64,000 nt of DNA from Deltaproteobacteria bacterium (GCA_016177705.1 JACOUT010000022.1:1-64000); one strand, 5' to 3'; positions 52,201-60,766 are shown, counted from the first letter of the stretch. Numbers and translations are program-made. The notes: generated by a model from the letters alone, not told the origin.

Positions 52201-55200
52201 GGAGGATCTGGTGGTCACCGGCGTGTTGCGCGTCAACTCGCGCCTGACGGTCGCCTCCGTCGAGCTGCGCGCCAGCGCGCTGCTCGAGCATTCGCCGCAG
52301 GTCGAGGCGATGGACCTGGTGGTCACCGGCATGCTCGACGTGAAAGTCGGCGCCCGCGTCGACGTGGCGGGGCGCGGGCTGTTGCCGGGGCCGATCGCCG
52401 GCTTCGGCGACAACGGCGCCACATGGAGCCCGGTCACGCTGCAGATCGTCTCCGGCAGCGGCATCGGCAACGGCGGCAGCCACGTGACGCTCGGCGGCCA
52501 GAACAACGCTGGGGCGGTGGTGGCGCCGGCGTTCGACACGCTCGCTACGCCGGTGCACGGCGGCGGCGGCGGCGGTGAAGGCACCTGCAACAGCGTCGGC
52601 GGCTACGGTGGCGGCCTGGTCCGCATCGCCGCCGGCACGCTTCAGCTGAACGGCATCCTCACCGCCGACGGCACAGCGGCCGCGGCGGGCGGTTGTGGCG
52701 CGGCCGGCGGCGGCGGCGCCGGCGGCAGCGTGGTGCTCTCGCTCGGCAGCTGGTCGGGCACGGGCTCATTGCTGGCGCGCGGCGGCAGCGGTCGCAGCGG
52801 CGGCGCGGGTGGCGTGGTCAACATCACCTACGCGTCGAAGACCTTCTCCGGCCCGTTCGACATCTCGGGCGGCACCGGCACCACGGCAGGCTCGGCGGGC
52901 GTGTCGAGCGAGGTGGTCGCGACTGATCCGCCGTCGATCGTGTCGACGCCGCCGGTGGCTTCCGCCCAGGTGGGCCGGCTGTTCCGTTACCGCGCGCTCG
53001 CCACCGGCTCGGGCACGCTGTCGTGGTCGCTGCCGCAGGGGCCGGTCGGCGCCGCGGTCGACGGCATCAGCGGCGAGCTGACCTGGACGCCGCCCGCGCC
53101 CGGCACGGCGACCTTCCGCCTGCGCGTCGACAACGCGCTCGGCTTCGACGAGCAGACCTTCGTGCTCGACCCGACGGCGCCGCCGTTCATCACCAGCACC
53201 CCGACCACCACCGGGCGCGCCGGCGATGCCTATCACTACGACGCTGACGATCGCGTCGAAGCGACCGGCACCGGCCCGCTCACCTTCTCGGCCGCAGTGG
53301 CGCCCGTCGAGCTCGCCGTCGATGCCGCCACCGGCGTCGTCAGCTGGACGCCGTCGACGCCGGGCACCGTGCCCGTCTGCCTGCGTGCCGACAGCCCGTA
53401 CGGCGCCAACCAGCAGTGCTTCCAGGTGACGGTGACGCCTGCGGTCGGCGCCACACCGCCCACCATCACCTCGACGCCCGCGCCGGATGCGTACGTCGGA
53501 GTCCCCTGGGCCTACGACGACGACGCCACCGCGGAGGCGAGCGGCGACGCGCCCATCAGCTGGACCGCGCTGCTCGCGCCCGCCGGCTTCGGCATCGACC
53601 CCTCGACCGGCGCGGTGGCATGGACGCCTGCCGCCGCCGGCGACGCCGGCGTGTGCCTGGTCGCAAGCAACGCCGCCGGCGAGGACACGCAGTGCTTCAC
53701 GGTCGCAGTGTCGCTGGCGGGCCCGCCGGTTTTCACCTCGCGCCCGATCACGCTGGCGACGCAGGGGCAGCCCTACGCCTACGACCTCGACAGCACGGTC
53801 AGCGTCAGCGGCGCCGGCCCGGTCACGTTCGGCGCGCCCACCGCGCCCGCCGGCTTTGCCGTCGATGTGGCGAGCGGCCTGGTCACCTGGATGCCCGACG
53901 CGCCGGGCAACTTCGACGTCGTCATTGCGGCGACCAACGCGCAGGGCACGAGCGAGCAGGCGTTCACCGTCAGCGTGCTGCCGGCGGGCGGCGCGGGCGC
54001 ACCGGTGATCGTGCACAGCGCCAACCCGGTCGCGGCGGTCGGCGTCTCCTACCTGTTCGACGACGACGGCGCGGCCGCCGCCGGTGGCACGGCACCCATC
54101 ACTTGGGAGGTCGCCGAGGGACCGGCGGGCTTCTCCGTCGACGCCGCCACCGGCCTCATCACCTGGGTACCGGCGACCGCGGGCAGCGTCACCATCGAGC
54201 TGGTGGCGGAGAACGCCGTCGGTTCCGACAGCTACGCGTTCGCCGTCGAGGTCAGCACCGAGGCGGGGCTGCCGCCGACGGCGGTCGCGCGCATCGAGCC
54301 GCTCTCGGGCGACGCGCCGCTCACGGTGCGCGCCGACGCGAGCGAGAGCTTCGCGCCACCGGGCAAGGAGATCGCGTTTCGCCGCTGGCAGTTCGGCGAC
54401 GGCAGCCCGCCCGTGAACGAAGAGGTGGTCGAGCACACCTACCAGCGGCCGGGCAGCTACGTCGCGCGGCTGACGGTGGCGGACGCGCTCGGCGCCGCCG
54501 GGGAGACCAGCGCGGTGGTGAGCGTCGCCGCCAACGGCGTGCGGCCGCCGCAGGCGCGCATCCTGGTGTCGAGCCTCGAGGGCAGTGACGCGCTCACCGT
54601 GTCGTTCTCCTGCGACTGCGCCGCGGGCGACGGGCCCATCGAGGCCTACCTGTGGGACTTCGGCGACGGCGCCCGCTCCGACCTGCCGGCGGTGACGCAC
54701 GAATTCGGCCCCGGCGGCTTCGAGGTGCGCCTCACGGTGGTCGACGCCAACGGCCTGACCGCGGCCGACGCCGTGGCGGTGACGGTGTCCGAGGGCGCCA
54801 ACCGACCGCCGCTGGTGATGGCCTCGGCGCAGCCGGTGTTCGGCCCGGCGCCGCTCGCCACGAGCTTCCTCGCCACCTTCGGCGACGTCGACGGTGAGGT
54901 GACCGCCGTCGCCTGGGACTTCGGCGACGGCGGCACCGCCTCGGAGGTCGCGCCGGGGTATACCTTCGCCGTGCCCGGCACCTACGTCGCCAAGGTCACC
55001 GTCACTGACGACCTTGGCTTGTCGTCGAGCGCGACCGTCGAGATCGACGTCTCAGATGCGGCCGGCGCCTACCCGCCGCAGATCCTATCGCTGCCGCGCA
55101 CCGACGCGGCCGCGGGCGTCCCCTGGGTCTACGACGACGACGAGCTGCCGGCCGCGCGCGGCGATCGTCCGCTCGCCTGGTCGCTCGGCAAGAACGTCGG

Positions 55201-55489
55201 CGGCACCGTGGTGGGCGCGCCCGAGGGCATGACCGTCGACGGCGCCACCGGCCGCCTCGCGTGGACCCCGAGCGCCGCGCAGATCGGCCGCGTGCCGGTC
55301 TCGCTGGTCGCCGAGAACGCCGCCGCCGCCGTGGTGCAGGACTTCGAGGTCGACGTCAGCGGCGAGCCCGAGCCGGTGGCGCCGCCCGAGGGTTGCGGCT
55401 GTCGCACAGCGACGACGGGCCCGGGAGCCGCGCTCGGGGCCGCGCTGCTCCTGTTGTTCGCGCGCTGGCGGCGGAGGTCGGTACGGTGA
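49259..55489 (+). CDS. Giant secreted repeat protein: four beta-helix repeats, Ig-like and PKD domains, MYXO-CTERM tail
   Basis: 2076 aa. A signal peptide ends near APALAA. Residues 20-1220 hold four tandem repeats of about 310 residues, each with a GGGxGxCxSxGG loop and a later AxxxxAGGCG loop, looking like a Gly-rich beta helix with paired Cys. Residues 1223-1670 carry five Ig-like (putative-Ig) domains of the PPxITSTP...GLVTWTP type. Three PKD domains follow (about 1675-1930, each with the FGDG motif), then a sixth Ig-like domain and the tail EGCGCRTATTGPGAALGAALLLLFARWRRRSVR, a two-Cys MYXO-CTERM signal. It is probably anchored on the outer surface as an adhesin or matrix protein. It is the first gene of a coupled four-gene operon. 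Confidence 0.9.
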   Translation: MRYVVALVAAFVAAPALAAPLVVDSSNTPFTVAADASYDSLTVASGATLIVNATLTITGDAVIQTGGTVTHDVKPLALSRIQAGGTFEVQTGAFVDLNTKGYGAGGNGGGSAFGAAGETLNPLTLQTVAGATDYNGASHGGLGGGVAPVIYGAQVEPATFGGGGGRGSCNSRGGRGAGRIVLQGATVRINGVVRADGEAAAAGGCGNAGGGGAGGSLWIEAGTFAGSGAITAQGGNGYGGGAGGRVYVRYSGSNTFSGAIAAFAGSGGSAEAGTSYLVDASNALVAHGGNIFLEAAASHPSVTLRSGGTVTVRGASTITQPITVAAGTTLILAASDALANLTVNGAVTGTLAVRAPIAFPSTITLAGTLVADDALAVTGDLTVNAGAVVTHTAKDGGARLDVTGTLRVNSAGLIDLNGRGLPAGMFLDPATLLESATPDYVGASHGGRGGNGAQVYDSARDPALLGSGGGRGSCGSSGGGGGGAIAITAATMVVDGFVRADGGAAAAGGCGASGGGGAGGTIRAQVGTLSGSGLISAKGGFGNAGGGGGRIALYYTTKTYSGVVSALAASTAVPAQDGTVWMEQASGDLTAEGGVLDLQGGDSFPSVTLRSFGTLALNGPAAVTAGVDVRAGATVRLNDSAALTGVTLLPTIAGALEVHAPITSPGHSVSGTLVVNEALTVLGDLTVLAGGNVTHATQDDGFDLDVSGTVDVRLGATIDVDGDGFRPGPVAGFGDNGATFSPVTLQVVSGSTPQCGGSHGGRGAGAGAALAFDDADLPDLFGGGGGEGTCNSLGGSGGGRVSIRAATMIVNGFVTADGGDAPAGGCGAAGGGGAGGAIRIDAPTLSGTGIITANGGSGGGGGGGGRIRIDVDTDNFAGLLLAAAGSGGAAEAGTINVVDAGDNTLVVEGGVYPIDEGDTFDSVVLGPQGVLDIRGAALVLTPIQIPAGTSVVLSDPSALDRLSLDPSIAGTLQVDAVSTLAEDLVVTGVLRVNSRLTVASVELRASALLEHSPQVEAMDLVVTGMLDVKVGARVDVAGRGLLPGPIAGFGDNGATWSPVTLQIVSGSGIGNGGSHVTLGGQNNAGAVVAPAFDTLATPVHGGGGGGEGTCNSVGGYGGGLVRIAAGTLQLNGILTADGTAAAAGGCGAAGGGGAGGSVVLSLGSWSGTGSLLARGGSGRSGGAGGVVNITYASKTFSGPFDISGGTGTTAGSAGVSSEVVATDPPSIVSTPPVASAQVGRLFRYRALATGSGTLSWSLPQGPVGAAVDGISGELTWTPPAPGTATFRLRVDNALGFDEQTFVLDPTAPPFITSTPTTTGRAGDAYHYDADDRVEATGTGPLTFSAAVAPVELAVDAATGVVSWTPSTPGTVPVCLRADSPYGANQQCFQVTVTPAVGATPPTITSTPAPDAYVGVPWAYDDDATAEASGDAPISWTALLAPAGFGIDPSTGAVAWTPAAAGDAGVCLVASNAAGEDTQCFTVAVSLAGPPVFTSRPITLATQGQPYAYDLDSTVSVSGAGPVTFGAPTAPAGFAVDVASGLVTWMPDAPGNFDVVIAATNAQGTSEQAFTVSVLPAGGAGAPVIVHSANPVAAVGVSYLFDDDGAAAAGGTAPITWEVAEGPAGFSVDAATGLITWVPATAGSVTIELVAENAVGSDSYAFAVEVSTEAGLPPTAVARIEPLSGDAPLTVRADASESFAPPGKEIAFRRWQFGDGSPPVNEEVVEHTYQRPGSYVARLTVADALGAAGETSAVVSVAANGVRPPQARILVSSLEGSDALTVSFSCDCAAGDGPIEAYLWDFGDGARSDLPAVTHEFGPGGFEVRLTVVDANGLTAADAVAVTVSEGANRPPLVMASAQPVFGPAPLATSFLATFGDVDGEVTAVAWDFGDGGTASEVAPGYTFAVPGTYVAKVTVTDDLGLSSSATVEIDVSDAAGAYPPQILSLPRTDAAAGVPWVYDDDELPAARGDRPLAWSLGKNVGGTVVGAPEGMTVDGATGRLAWTPSAAQIGRVPVSLVAENAAAAVVQDFEVDVSGEPEPVAPPEGCGCRTATTGPGAALGAALLLLFARWRRRSVR
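49319..52900 (+). repeat. Four tandem ~930-bp coding repeats
   Basis: The Cys loop recurs near 49740, 50665, 51605 and 52560, giving units of about 930-950 bases. Copies 3 and 4 share GFGDNGATxSPVTLQ, which copies 1 and 2 have in changed form, so the array probably grew by more than one duplication. Confidence 0.85.
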
Positions 55490-56844
55490 TCTCGCCGCTG
55501 ATGGTGGCCGCTGCCCTGGCGACTGCAGAGCCCGCGCCGACGCTGGTGTTGCCGCCCGTGTCGCTCGCCGACGCCGCCGGTCGCTTGCCGGAGCCGGGCA
55601 TCGTCGAGCAAGCGCGCGCCGCGCTGGCGGCGGCGGCGGCCGGCCACGTGCGCCTGCTGGTCGAGCCAGCGCTGGTGGCGCCGCCGCCGCCGCCGCTGCC
55701 GGCCGATCTCGCGAGCCTGGCGGCGCGCGCGCGCGAGGCCGCCGAGACGCTCGACACCAAGCAGGGCGTGCGCCTGCACCGCGAGCTGATCGCGGCGGCC
55801 GAGCACCGGCTCGTCGAGGTCGGCGACGTCTCCGTGTTGTTCGACGTCCGGCTGTCGCTCGCCTCGTTGTACGCAGCGCTGCGCGAACAGGCGCTGGCGC
55901 AGGCCGAGCTCGACGCCGCCGCGCGCCTGCGGCCAAACGCGAGCCTCGACCTCGGCCGCTGGCCGCCAGCGCTGGTCGAGGCGTTCGCGCAAGCGCGCGT
56001 GCGGGTGGCTGCTGAGCCGGGCGCCGAGCTCGACGTGCGCGCCGAGCCGGCCGGCGCCACGCTGTGGGTCGACGGCCTGCGCGTGGGCGAGGCGCCGCTC
56101 GCCACCACCGTGCGCCGCGGCCCGCACCTGCTCGTGCTCGCCGCCGCCGGCTATCGACCGCGTATCTTCACGCTCGACGCGGTGGCCGGCGCGCGCGCGC
56201 GCGTCGACGAGCGGCTCGCGGAGATCCCGGCCGCCGCGCTCGGCGCGCGCCTGCGCGCGGAGCTTGGTGGTGAGGGACGCCGCGCCGAGGCGCTCGGGCT
56301 CGCGGCCGCCCTGGCGGCGGAAGTGAGCGCCACGGAAGACAAGGTCGCGCGCGTGGTCGCCTGCGGCGTGGTCGCCGTGCCGGGCGGTGTCGTGGTGCTG
56401 CTCGCGCCCGCCATCGACGAGCCGCGCCTCGCGCTGGTCGCGCTCGACCCGGTGCTGACCGGGGCGCCCGCCGCGCTCGGCGCCGCGCTCGCGTCGTTCG
56501 ACAAGCCCGCCGGTGCGTTTTCGGGCGGCATCGAGAGGAGCGCCGGCCCGGGCGCGCCCGACGCCGCGTCGCTGCGGCTCGACCTCGAGCGCCGCCTGCT
56601 CGGCCTCGGCCGCGGTGCACCGCCGGTGGCGGTGGGCGCCCCTGCGCCGGCGGCGCCGACACCGCCTGGGACGGTCGAGCCACCAGCCCCGGGTGGCTTC
56701 CCCTGGCTCTGGGTCGGAGCCGGCGCAGGCATAGCGGTGCTCGCCGCCGCCGGAGCCGGCGCTGCGTTCGTGTTGCTGCAGCCCGCGCCCGAACAGATCC
56801 AGGATCCCGATCGGCTGAGAGTCGCGCTCGAGGTGGCGCCGTGA
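55486..56844 (+). CDS. PEGA-domain envelope protein with C-terminal membrane segment
   Basis: 452 aa. GTG 55486 overlaps the upstream stop as GTGA, with GGAGG upstream. The N-terminus is a short hydrophobic export signal (LMVAAALATAEP). Residues about 85-165 are helical and TPR-like (LHRELIAAAEHRLVEVGDVSVLFDVRLSLASLYAALREQALAQAELDAAARL). A PEGA domain follows (DVRAEPAGATLWVDGLRVGEAPLATTVRRGPHLLVLAAAGYRP). A PP-rich linker and one membrane helix (WLWVGAGAGIAVLAAAGAGAAFVLL) close the protein. PEGA domains usually bind the cell wall or surface layers. It may hold or sense the giant upstream protein. Confidence 0.85.
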   Translation: MISPLMVAAALATAEPAPTLVLPPVSLADAAGRLPEPGIVEQARAALAAAAAGHVRLLVEPALVAPPPPPLPADLASLAARAREAAETLDTKQGVRLHRELIAAAEHRLVEVGDVSVLFDVRLSLASLYAALREQALAQAELDAAARLRPNASLDLGRWPPALVEAFAQARVRVAAEPGAELDVRAEPAGATLWVDGLRVGEAPLATTVRRGPHLLVLAAAGYRPRIFTLDAVAGARARVDERLAEIPAAALGARLRAELGGEGRRAEALGLAAALAAEVSATEDKVARVVACGVVAVPGGVVVLLAPAIDEPRLALVALDPVLTGAPAALGAALASFDKPAGAFSGGIERSAGPGAPDAASLRLDLERRLLGLGRGAPPVAVGAPAPAAPTPPGTVEPPAPGGFPWLWVGAGAGIAVLAAAGAGAAFVLLQPAPEQIQDPDRLRVALEVAP

Positions 56845-58394
56845 CGAGGCAGCTGCCGCCGATGTTGGCCGCCCTCGCTGCCCTCGCATGCGTGCCCGAG
56901 CCCGCGCACCTGCCCGGCGACGTCAAAGACGTGCGCGTGGTGGTCAAGCTCGCCGAGCTGTCGAGCGCCGAGGTAAACGGCATCGGCTCCTTCTCGCTCA
57001 CGCCGGTGCACGACGGCGCAGCGCTCGCGCCCATCCCGGTGAATTGGTCGGCGAGCGCGCGCACGCTCACCTTCCTCGAGGAGCCGACCTCGCTGCCCAC
57101 CACCGGCCGGTTGGCGGTGCGGCTGCGGGCCCACGACGTCGCCGGCAACGCGCTCGCCATCGGCGGCGGTGCCGGGCCGATCGACCTCGACGCGCTGCCG
57201 GTGGGCGCGGTCGCCGAGCTCCTGGTGGTGGTCGGACGCCTCGAGGCGCCGACGTCGCTCGGCCAGCTCGCGCGCCCGCGGGCACGCGCGACCGTGTCGG
57301 CCACCAGCAGCGGCCTGTTGGTGTTTGGCGGCGAGGACCAGGACGGCCTGCTGGCCGCGCCCGACTTCTTGCACCTGGCACAAGGCCGCCAGTGCACCGC
57401 CGATGCTACGGGCGAGGGCTGCGTGTTCGGCGAGGTGCCGCCGGCGCGGGCGGCGCACGTCGCGCTCACGCTCGCCGACGGCTTCGACCCGAGCTGCCCG
57501 TACCGCGACGCCGTCTTCCTCGGCTTCGGCGAGGCCATCGGAGGCGCGGCGCTCGGCGACGCCTGGCTGTTCGAGCCGGCTGGCCTCGACGGCGCCGGCG
57601 CGTTCAGCGCGATCGCGACGCCGGCGTCGCCTCGCGTCGCCCCGTGGGCGGTGGCGCTGCGCTCCTGCGACGTGCTGGTCGGCGGCGGGCGCGACGGCGT
57701 CATCGTCGATGGCGTCGAGGTCTTTCACTTCGGCGCGGACGCCATCACCCACCAGGCGCTGCCGGACGGCATCGCCGGTGCCGGCGCCGCCGTCATCGCG
57801 ACGAGGAACGCGCTCGACGAGGTGGTGGTGGCGGGCGGCGTCGACGGGGCCGGCGTCGCCACCGACGCAGCCTACCTGCTGTCCTACGCCGCGCCCGAGC
57901 TTTCGCTCTGCGGCCTGGCCGACGGGTCGTGCAACGGCGCCGCCGCCGCCTTCTGCGGCGGTGCCGAGGTGTCGGTGGCGCGCATCGACGACGGCAGCGA
58001 CCTCGCCCCCGCGCTGTCGTTGCGCGGCTGCGGCGACCCGCAGGTGTTCCGGAGCGCATCGGCGCCGCCGTTTGCTGCCTTCGTGCCGCTCGCCGCCAGC
58101 GGCGCGCTCACGGCCCGCGAGGGCGCGGCCGTTCTCCCCTTCGGTCCCGGTCGCGCCGTGGTGCTCGGCGGTCGCGTCGCCGGCGAGCCCGTCGCTGCCG
58201 TCGAGGCCTTCACCCTCACCAGCGTCGACGACGACGGCGCCACGGGCAGCTTCGGCGCGCTGGCGCCGCTTGCCACCGCCCGCACCGAGGCCGCGCTCGG
58301 CGCCATGGGCGACGGCGTCGTCGTCGCGGGCGGCCGCGGCGGCGACGACGCGCCCAGCGGCGCCGTCGAGATCCTGATCCCAAGCTTCGAATGA
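56841..58394 (+). CDS. Kelch-like beta-propeller lipoprotein
   Basis: 517 aa, GTG start inside the upstream stop (GTGA). The lipoprotein signal is MLAALAALAC. Residues 25-130 look like an Ig-type beta sandwich. Residues 140-510 form kelch-like blades: RPRARATVSATSSGLLVFGGEDQDG, ALRSCDVLVGGGRDG, VVVAGGVDGAGVATDAAYLL, AVVLGGRVAGEPVAAVEAF and VVVAGGRGGDDAPSGAVEIL. Several Cys pairs suggest an oxidising compartment. Likely an outer-membrane lipoprotein partner of the operon's surface protein. Confidence 0.85.
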   Translation: MTRQLPPMLAALAALACVPEPAHLPGDVKDVRVVVKLAELSSAEVNGIGSFSLTPVHDGAALAPIPVNWSASARTLTFLEEPTSLPTTGRLAVRLRAHDVAGNALAIGGGAGPIDLDALPVGAVAELLVVVGRLEAPTSLGQLARPRARATVSATSSGLLVFGGEDQDGLLAAPDFLHLAQGRQCTADATGEGCVFGEVPPARAAHVALTLADGFDPSCPYRDAVFLGFGEAIGGAALGDAWLFEPAGLDGAGAFSAIATPASPRVAPWAVALRSCDVLVGGGRDGVIVDGVEVFHFGADAITHQALPDGIAGAGAAVIATRNALDEVVVAGGVDGAGVATDAAYLLSYAAPELSLCGLADGSCNGAAAAFCGGAEVSVARIDDGSDLAPALSLRGCGDPQVFRSASAPPFAAFVPLAASGALTAREGAAVLPFGPGRAVVLGGRVAGEPVAAVEAFTLTSVDDDGATGSFGALAPLATARTEAALGAMGDGVVVAGGRGGDDAPSGAVEILIPSFE

Positions 58395-60046
58395 GCACGC
58401 CCATCCTTCTTGGCAAGTACCTGCTGCTCGAGCGCCTGGCCGCCGGCGGCATGGGCGAGGTGTTCCTGGCGCGCGCCGGCGCCAAGGGTTTCGAGCGCTT
58501 CTTCGCGCTCAAGCGCATCCTGGCCCAGCACGCCGAGAGCCCCGAGTTCGTGCACATGCTGATGAACGAGGCGCGCATCTCGGTGAAGCTGGTGCACCCG
58601 AACATCGCGCAGGTGTTCGAGTTCGGGCAGATCGAGCAGAGCTTCTTCATGGCGCTCGAGCTGGTCGAGGGTCTGTCGCTCAACGCCATCATCCGCCGCG
58701 CGCGCGAGCAGCAGCTCTCGATCCGACCTGCCGACGCGGTGTGGATCGCGGTGCAGATCTGCCGCGCGCTCCACTACGCGCACCACAAGCGCGACGACGA
58801 CGGCCGCGACCTGCAGATCATCCACCGCGACATCAGCCCTCACAACATCCTCGTTGACGAGGGCGGCTCGGTGAAGCTGATCGACTTCGGCATCGCGAAG
58901 GCCTCGCAGGGCCAGATCCAGACCGAGGCGTCCACCATCAAGGGCAAGATTCCGTACATGTCGCCGGAGCAAGCGAGCGGCGAGACGCTCGACCCGCGCA
59001 GCGACCTCTACGCGCTCGGCATAGTGCTCTACGAGTGCCTGACGCTCGAGCGCATGTACCCATCCGGCAACACCTTCGAGACCTTCGCCATGGTGCGCAA
59101 GGGACGCATCCCCGACCTCGAGGACAAGCTGCGCGGCAGGGTGCCGGACGCGCTGTTCTCGCTGGTGGACAAGGCGCTAAAGCGCGAGCGCGAGCAGCGC
59201 TTCCAGAGCGCGGCCGAGATGGAGAGCGAGCTGCAGCGCATGCTGTCGACCATCGAGCCCGGCTACACCTCGTACGCGCTCGCCGACTTCGTGGCGCGGC
59301 TCGACCACGAGCGCGCCGATCGCAAGGCGCGGCTCAAGCGCTACGCGGAGATCAGCGCCGAGGAGCTGATGGTCGCGGCCAACGGCGCGCCGGCAGCCGC
59401 CGAGCCCAAGGAGCCGAGCGGCAGGGTGTTGGCGCCGCCCCTCCCCGTCGACGTCACCCTCGGCAGCCTGGTGCAGACCGTGCGCGGCGTGACGCCGATC
59501 TCGCAACGCTCCGTCGTCACCGCGGCGCCCGAGCCGCGCTCGAGCGAGCCGGCGGCGCCGCGACGCGGTCTCGCGCCGCTGGTGGCCGCCGCGTTCGCCG
59601 GCGCGGCGGCCGTGCTCGCGCTCCTCTTGCTGGTCACGCGAGACGAGGCGCCGTCGCCGTCGCCGTCGCCGTCGCCGCCGCCGCCCGCCGAGCCCGTGCC
59701 ACTGCCGCCTGCACCGGCCCCCATCGCGGAACCGCCAGCGCCGCCACCGCCGGTGGTCGTGACACCGCCGACGCCACCGACCGCGGTCGCCAAGAAGCCG
59801 CCGAAGAAGAAGCCGGCCACCACCACGCCTGCCAAGGACGAGCAGGGCTGCGTCGCGGTCAACGCCGCGCCCTGGGCGCACGTCAGCGAAGGCGGCCGGC
59901 GCCTCGGCACCACGCCGCTGCCGTGCCTCGAGCTCACTACCGGCAAGCACACCTTGGTGCTCGAGAACCCGGTCGCCGGACAGACGCGGACGGTCACGGT
60001 GGTGGTGAAGGCCGGCGAGACCACGCGGGTGTTCGAGCGTTTTTAA
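58391..60046 (+). CDS. Transmembrane Ser/Thr protein kinase with extracytoplasmic PEGA-like domain
   Basis: 551 aa, ATG start overlapping the upstream stop (ATGA). The kinase domain spans residues 8-280: AAGGMGEV loop, Lys41, Glu60, HRDISPHN with Asp147, DFG at 165-167, and IPYMSPEQASGE. A linker, one membrane helix (about 397-418), a Pro/Lys-rich stretch (PPKKKPATTTPAKDE), and a C-terminal PEGA-like domain follow (VNAAPWAHVSEGGRRLGTTPLPCLELTTGKHTLVL). The tail could sense the state of the envelope structure built by the three upstream products. It is the last gene of the operon. Confidence 0.93.
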   Translation: MSTPILLGKYLLLERLAAGGMGEVFLARAGAKGFERFFALKRILAQHAESPEFVHMLMNEARISVKLVHPNIAQVFEFGQIEQSFFMALELVEGLSLNAIIRRAREQQLSIRPADAVWIAVQICRALHYAHHKRDDDGRDLQIIHRDISPHNILVDEGGSVKLIDFGIAKASQGQIQTEASTIKGKIPYMSPEQASGETLDPRSDLYALGIVLYECLTLERMYPSGNTFETFAMVRKGRIPDLEDKLRGRVPDALFSLVDKALKREREQRFQSAAEMESELQRMLSTIEPGYTSYALADFVARLDHERADRKARLKRYAEISAEELMVAANGAPAAAEPKEPSGRVLAPPLPVDVTLGSLVQTVRGVTPISQRSVVTAAPEPRSSEPAAPRRGLAPLVAAAFAGAAAVLALLLLVTRDEAPSPSPSPSPPPPAEPVPLPPAPAPIAEPPAPPPPVVVTPPTPPTAVAKKPPKKKPATTTPAKDEQGCVAVNAAPWAHVSEGGRRLGTTPLPCLELTTGKHTLVLENPVAGQTRTVTVVVKAGETTRVFERF

Positions 60047-60117
60047 CCAAGGCAATCAAACCGATCACGGGGCGTCGCGGGTCGGCGATCCGTGGTCTGA
60101 CCCGGCCGCCCGTTGGT

Positions 60118-60160
60118 TTGCATGTGTGCGCGCATCCACATAGGATACCCACATGCGCGC
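60118..60160 (+). promoter_or_regulatory. Leaderless mazEF promoter with inverted repeat
   Basis: TTGCAT (60118-60123), 17 bases, TAGGAT (60141-60146), six bases, ATG (60153). Perfect eight-base arms GCGCGCAT (60128-60135) and ATGCGCGC (60153-60160) flank the -10, a likely site for autorepression by the antitoxin. Confidence 0.65.
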
Positions 60161-60383
60161 CGTACAGATTCTCATGGATGAGGAGCTCATCGCCGCGCTC
60201 GACCGCACGGCGAAGCGCCTGCGCCGCGATCGCTCCAAGCTGGTGCGCGAGGCGGTGACGCGCCTGCTTGCCGCCGAAGCCGCGCAGGAGAAAGAGCAGC
60301 GCGTGATCGCCGCGTACGCGCGGCAACCGCTCGCTCGCGACGAGCGCGACTGGTTGGAGGCAGGCGAGTGGCCCGCGGACTGA
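60153..60383 (+). CDS. mazE: Ribbon-helix-helix antitoxin (MazE/CopG-like)
   Basis: 76 aa. MRAVQILMDEELIAALDRTAKRLRRDRSKLVREAVTRLLAAEA is a ribbon-helix-helix DNA-binding domain. The acidic C-terminal part (LARDERDWLEAGEWPAD) should bind the toxin. The gene overlaps the MazF-like gene by 16 bases. It probably represses its own leaderless promoter through the inverted repeat around the -10. Confidence 0.88.
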   Translation: MRAVQILMDEELIAALDRTAKRLRRDRSKLVREAVTRLLAAEAAQEKEQRVIAAYARQPLARDERDWLEAGEWPAD

Positions 60384-60703
60384 GCTGGGGCGACATCCGC
60401 CTCGTCGATCTCGGCGCGCCCGACAAGCGGCGCCCGGCGCTGGTGTTGACGCGTGGCGTGTTGCTGCCGCACCTCACGCAGATCGTCGTCGCGCCCATCA
60501 CGCGCACGGTGAGGGGCATCGCCACCGAGGTACCGCTCGGCACGGAGCACGGGCTGAAGGAGCCGTCCGCCGCGAAGCTCGATCAACTGCAAGCCGTCCA
60601 CCGCGACCGCCTCGGCCGCCACCTCGGGTCGATCGACGCAACGCGCAAGCGCGACGTGCGCGATGCGTTGTTGTTCGCGCTCGACCTGGACGACGTGACA
60701 TGA
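60368..60703 (+). CDS. mazF: MazF-family endoribonuclease toxin
   Basis: 111 aa, GTG start within the antitoxin gene. LSWGDIRLVDLGAPDKRRPALVLTRG, IVVAPITRTVRGIATEVPLG and SAAKLDQLQAVHRDRLGRHLGSID match the MazF/PemK fold, with the conserved Arg of KRRPALVL and the Ser/Thr of PITRT. It would cleave mRNA or tRNA at a short sequence when the antitoxin is lost. Confidence 0.93.
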   Translation: MARGLSWGDIRLVDLGAPDKRRPALVLTRGVLLPHLTQIVVAPITRTVRGIATEVPLGTEHGLKEPSAAKLDQLQAVHRDRLGRHLGSIDATRKRDVRDALLFALDLDDVT

Positions 60704-60766
60704 GGCCTGCAGAGGCTCGTCTGCTCCGGCAACGTTCGAGACGTGAAGCAGCAGCCGAGTAGGCCG

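Noticed and set aside
49247..52558. 1103-aa reverse-strand frame opposite the giant surface gene
   Set aside because: It reflects the repeated forward sequence read antisense; no signal peptide or known domain.
60055..60105. Inverted repeat (GATCACGG ... CCGTGGTC) as terminator of the four-gene operon
   Set aside because: One mismatch, a long loop and no T-run after it; the TTTTT at 60042-60046 precedes rather than follows the stem.
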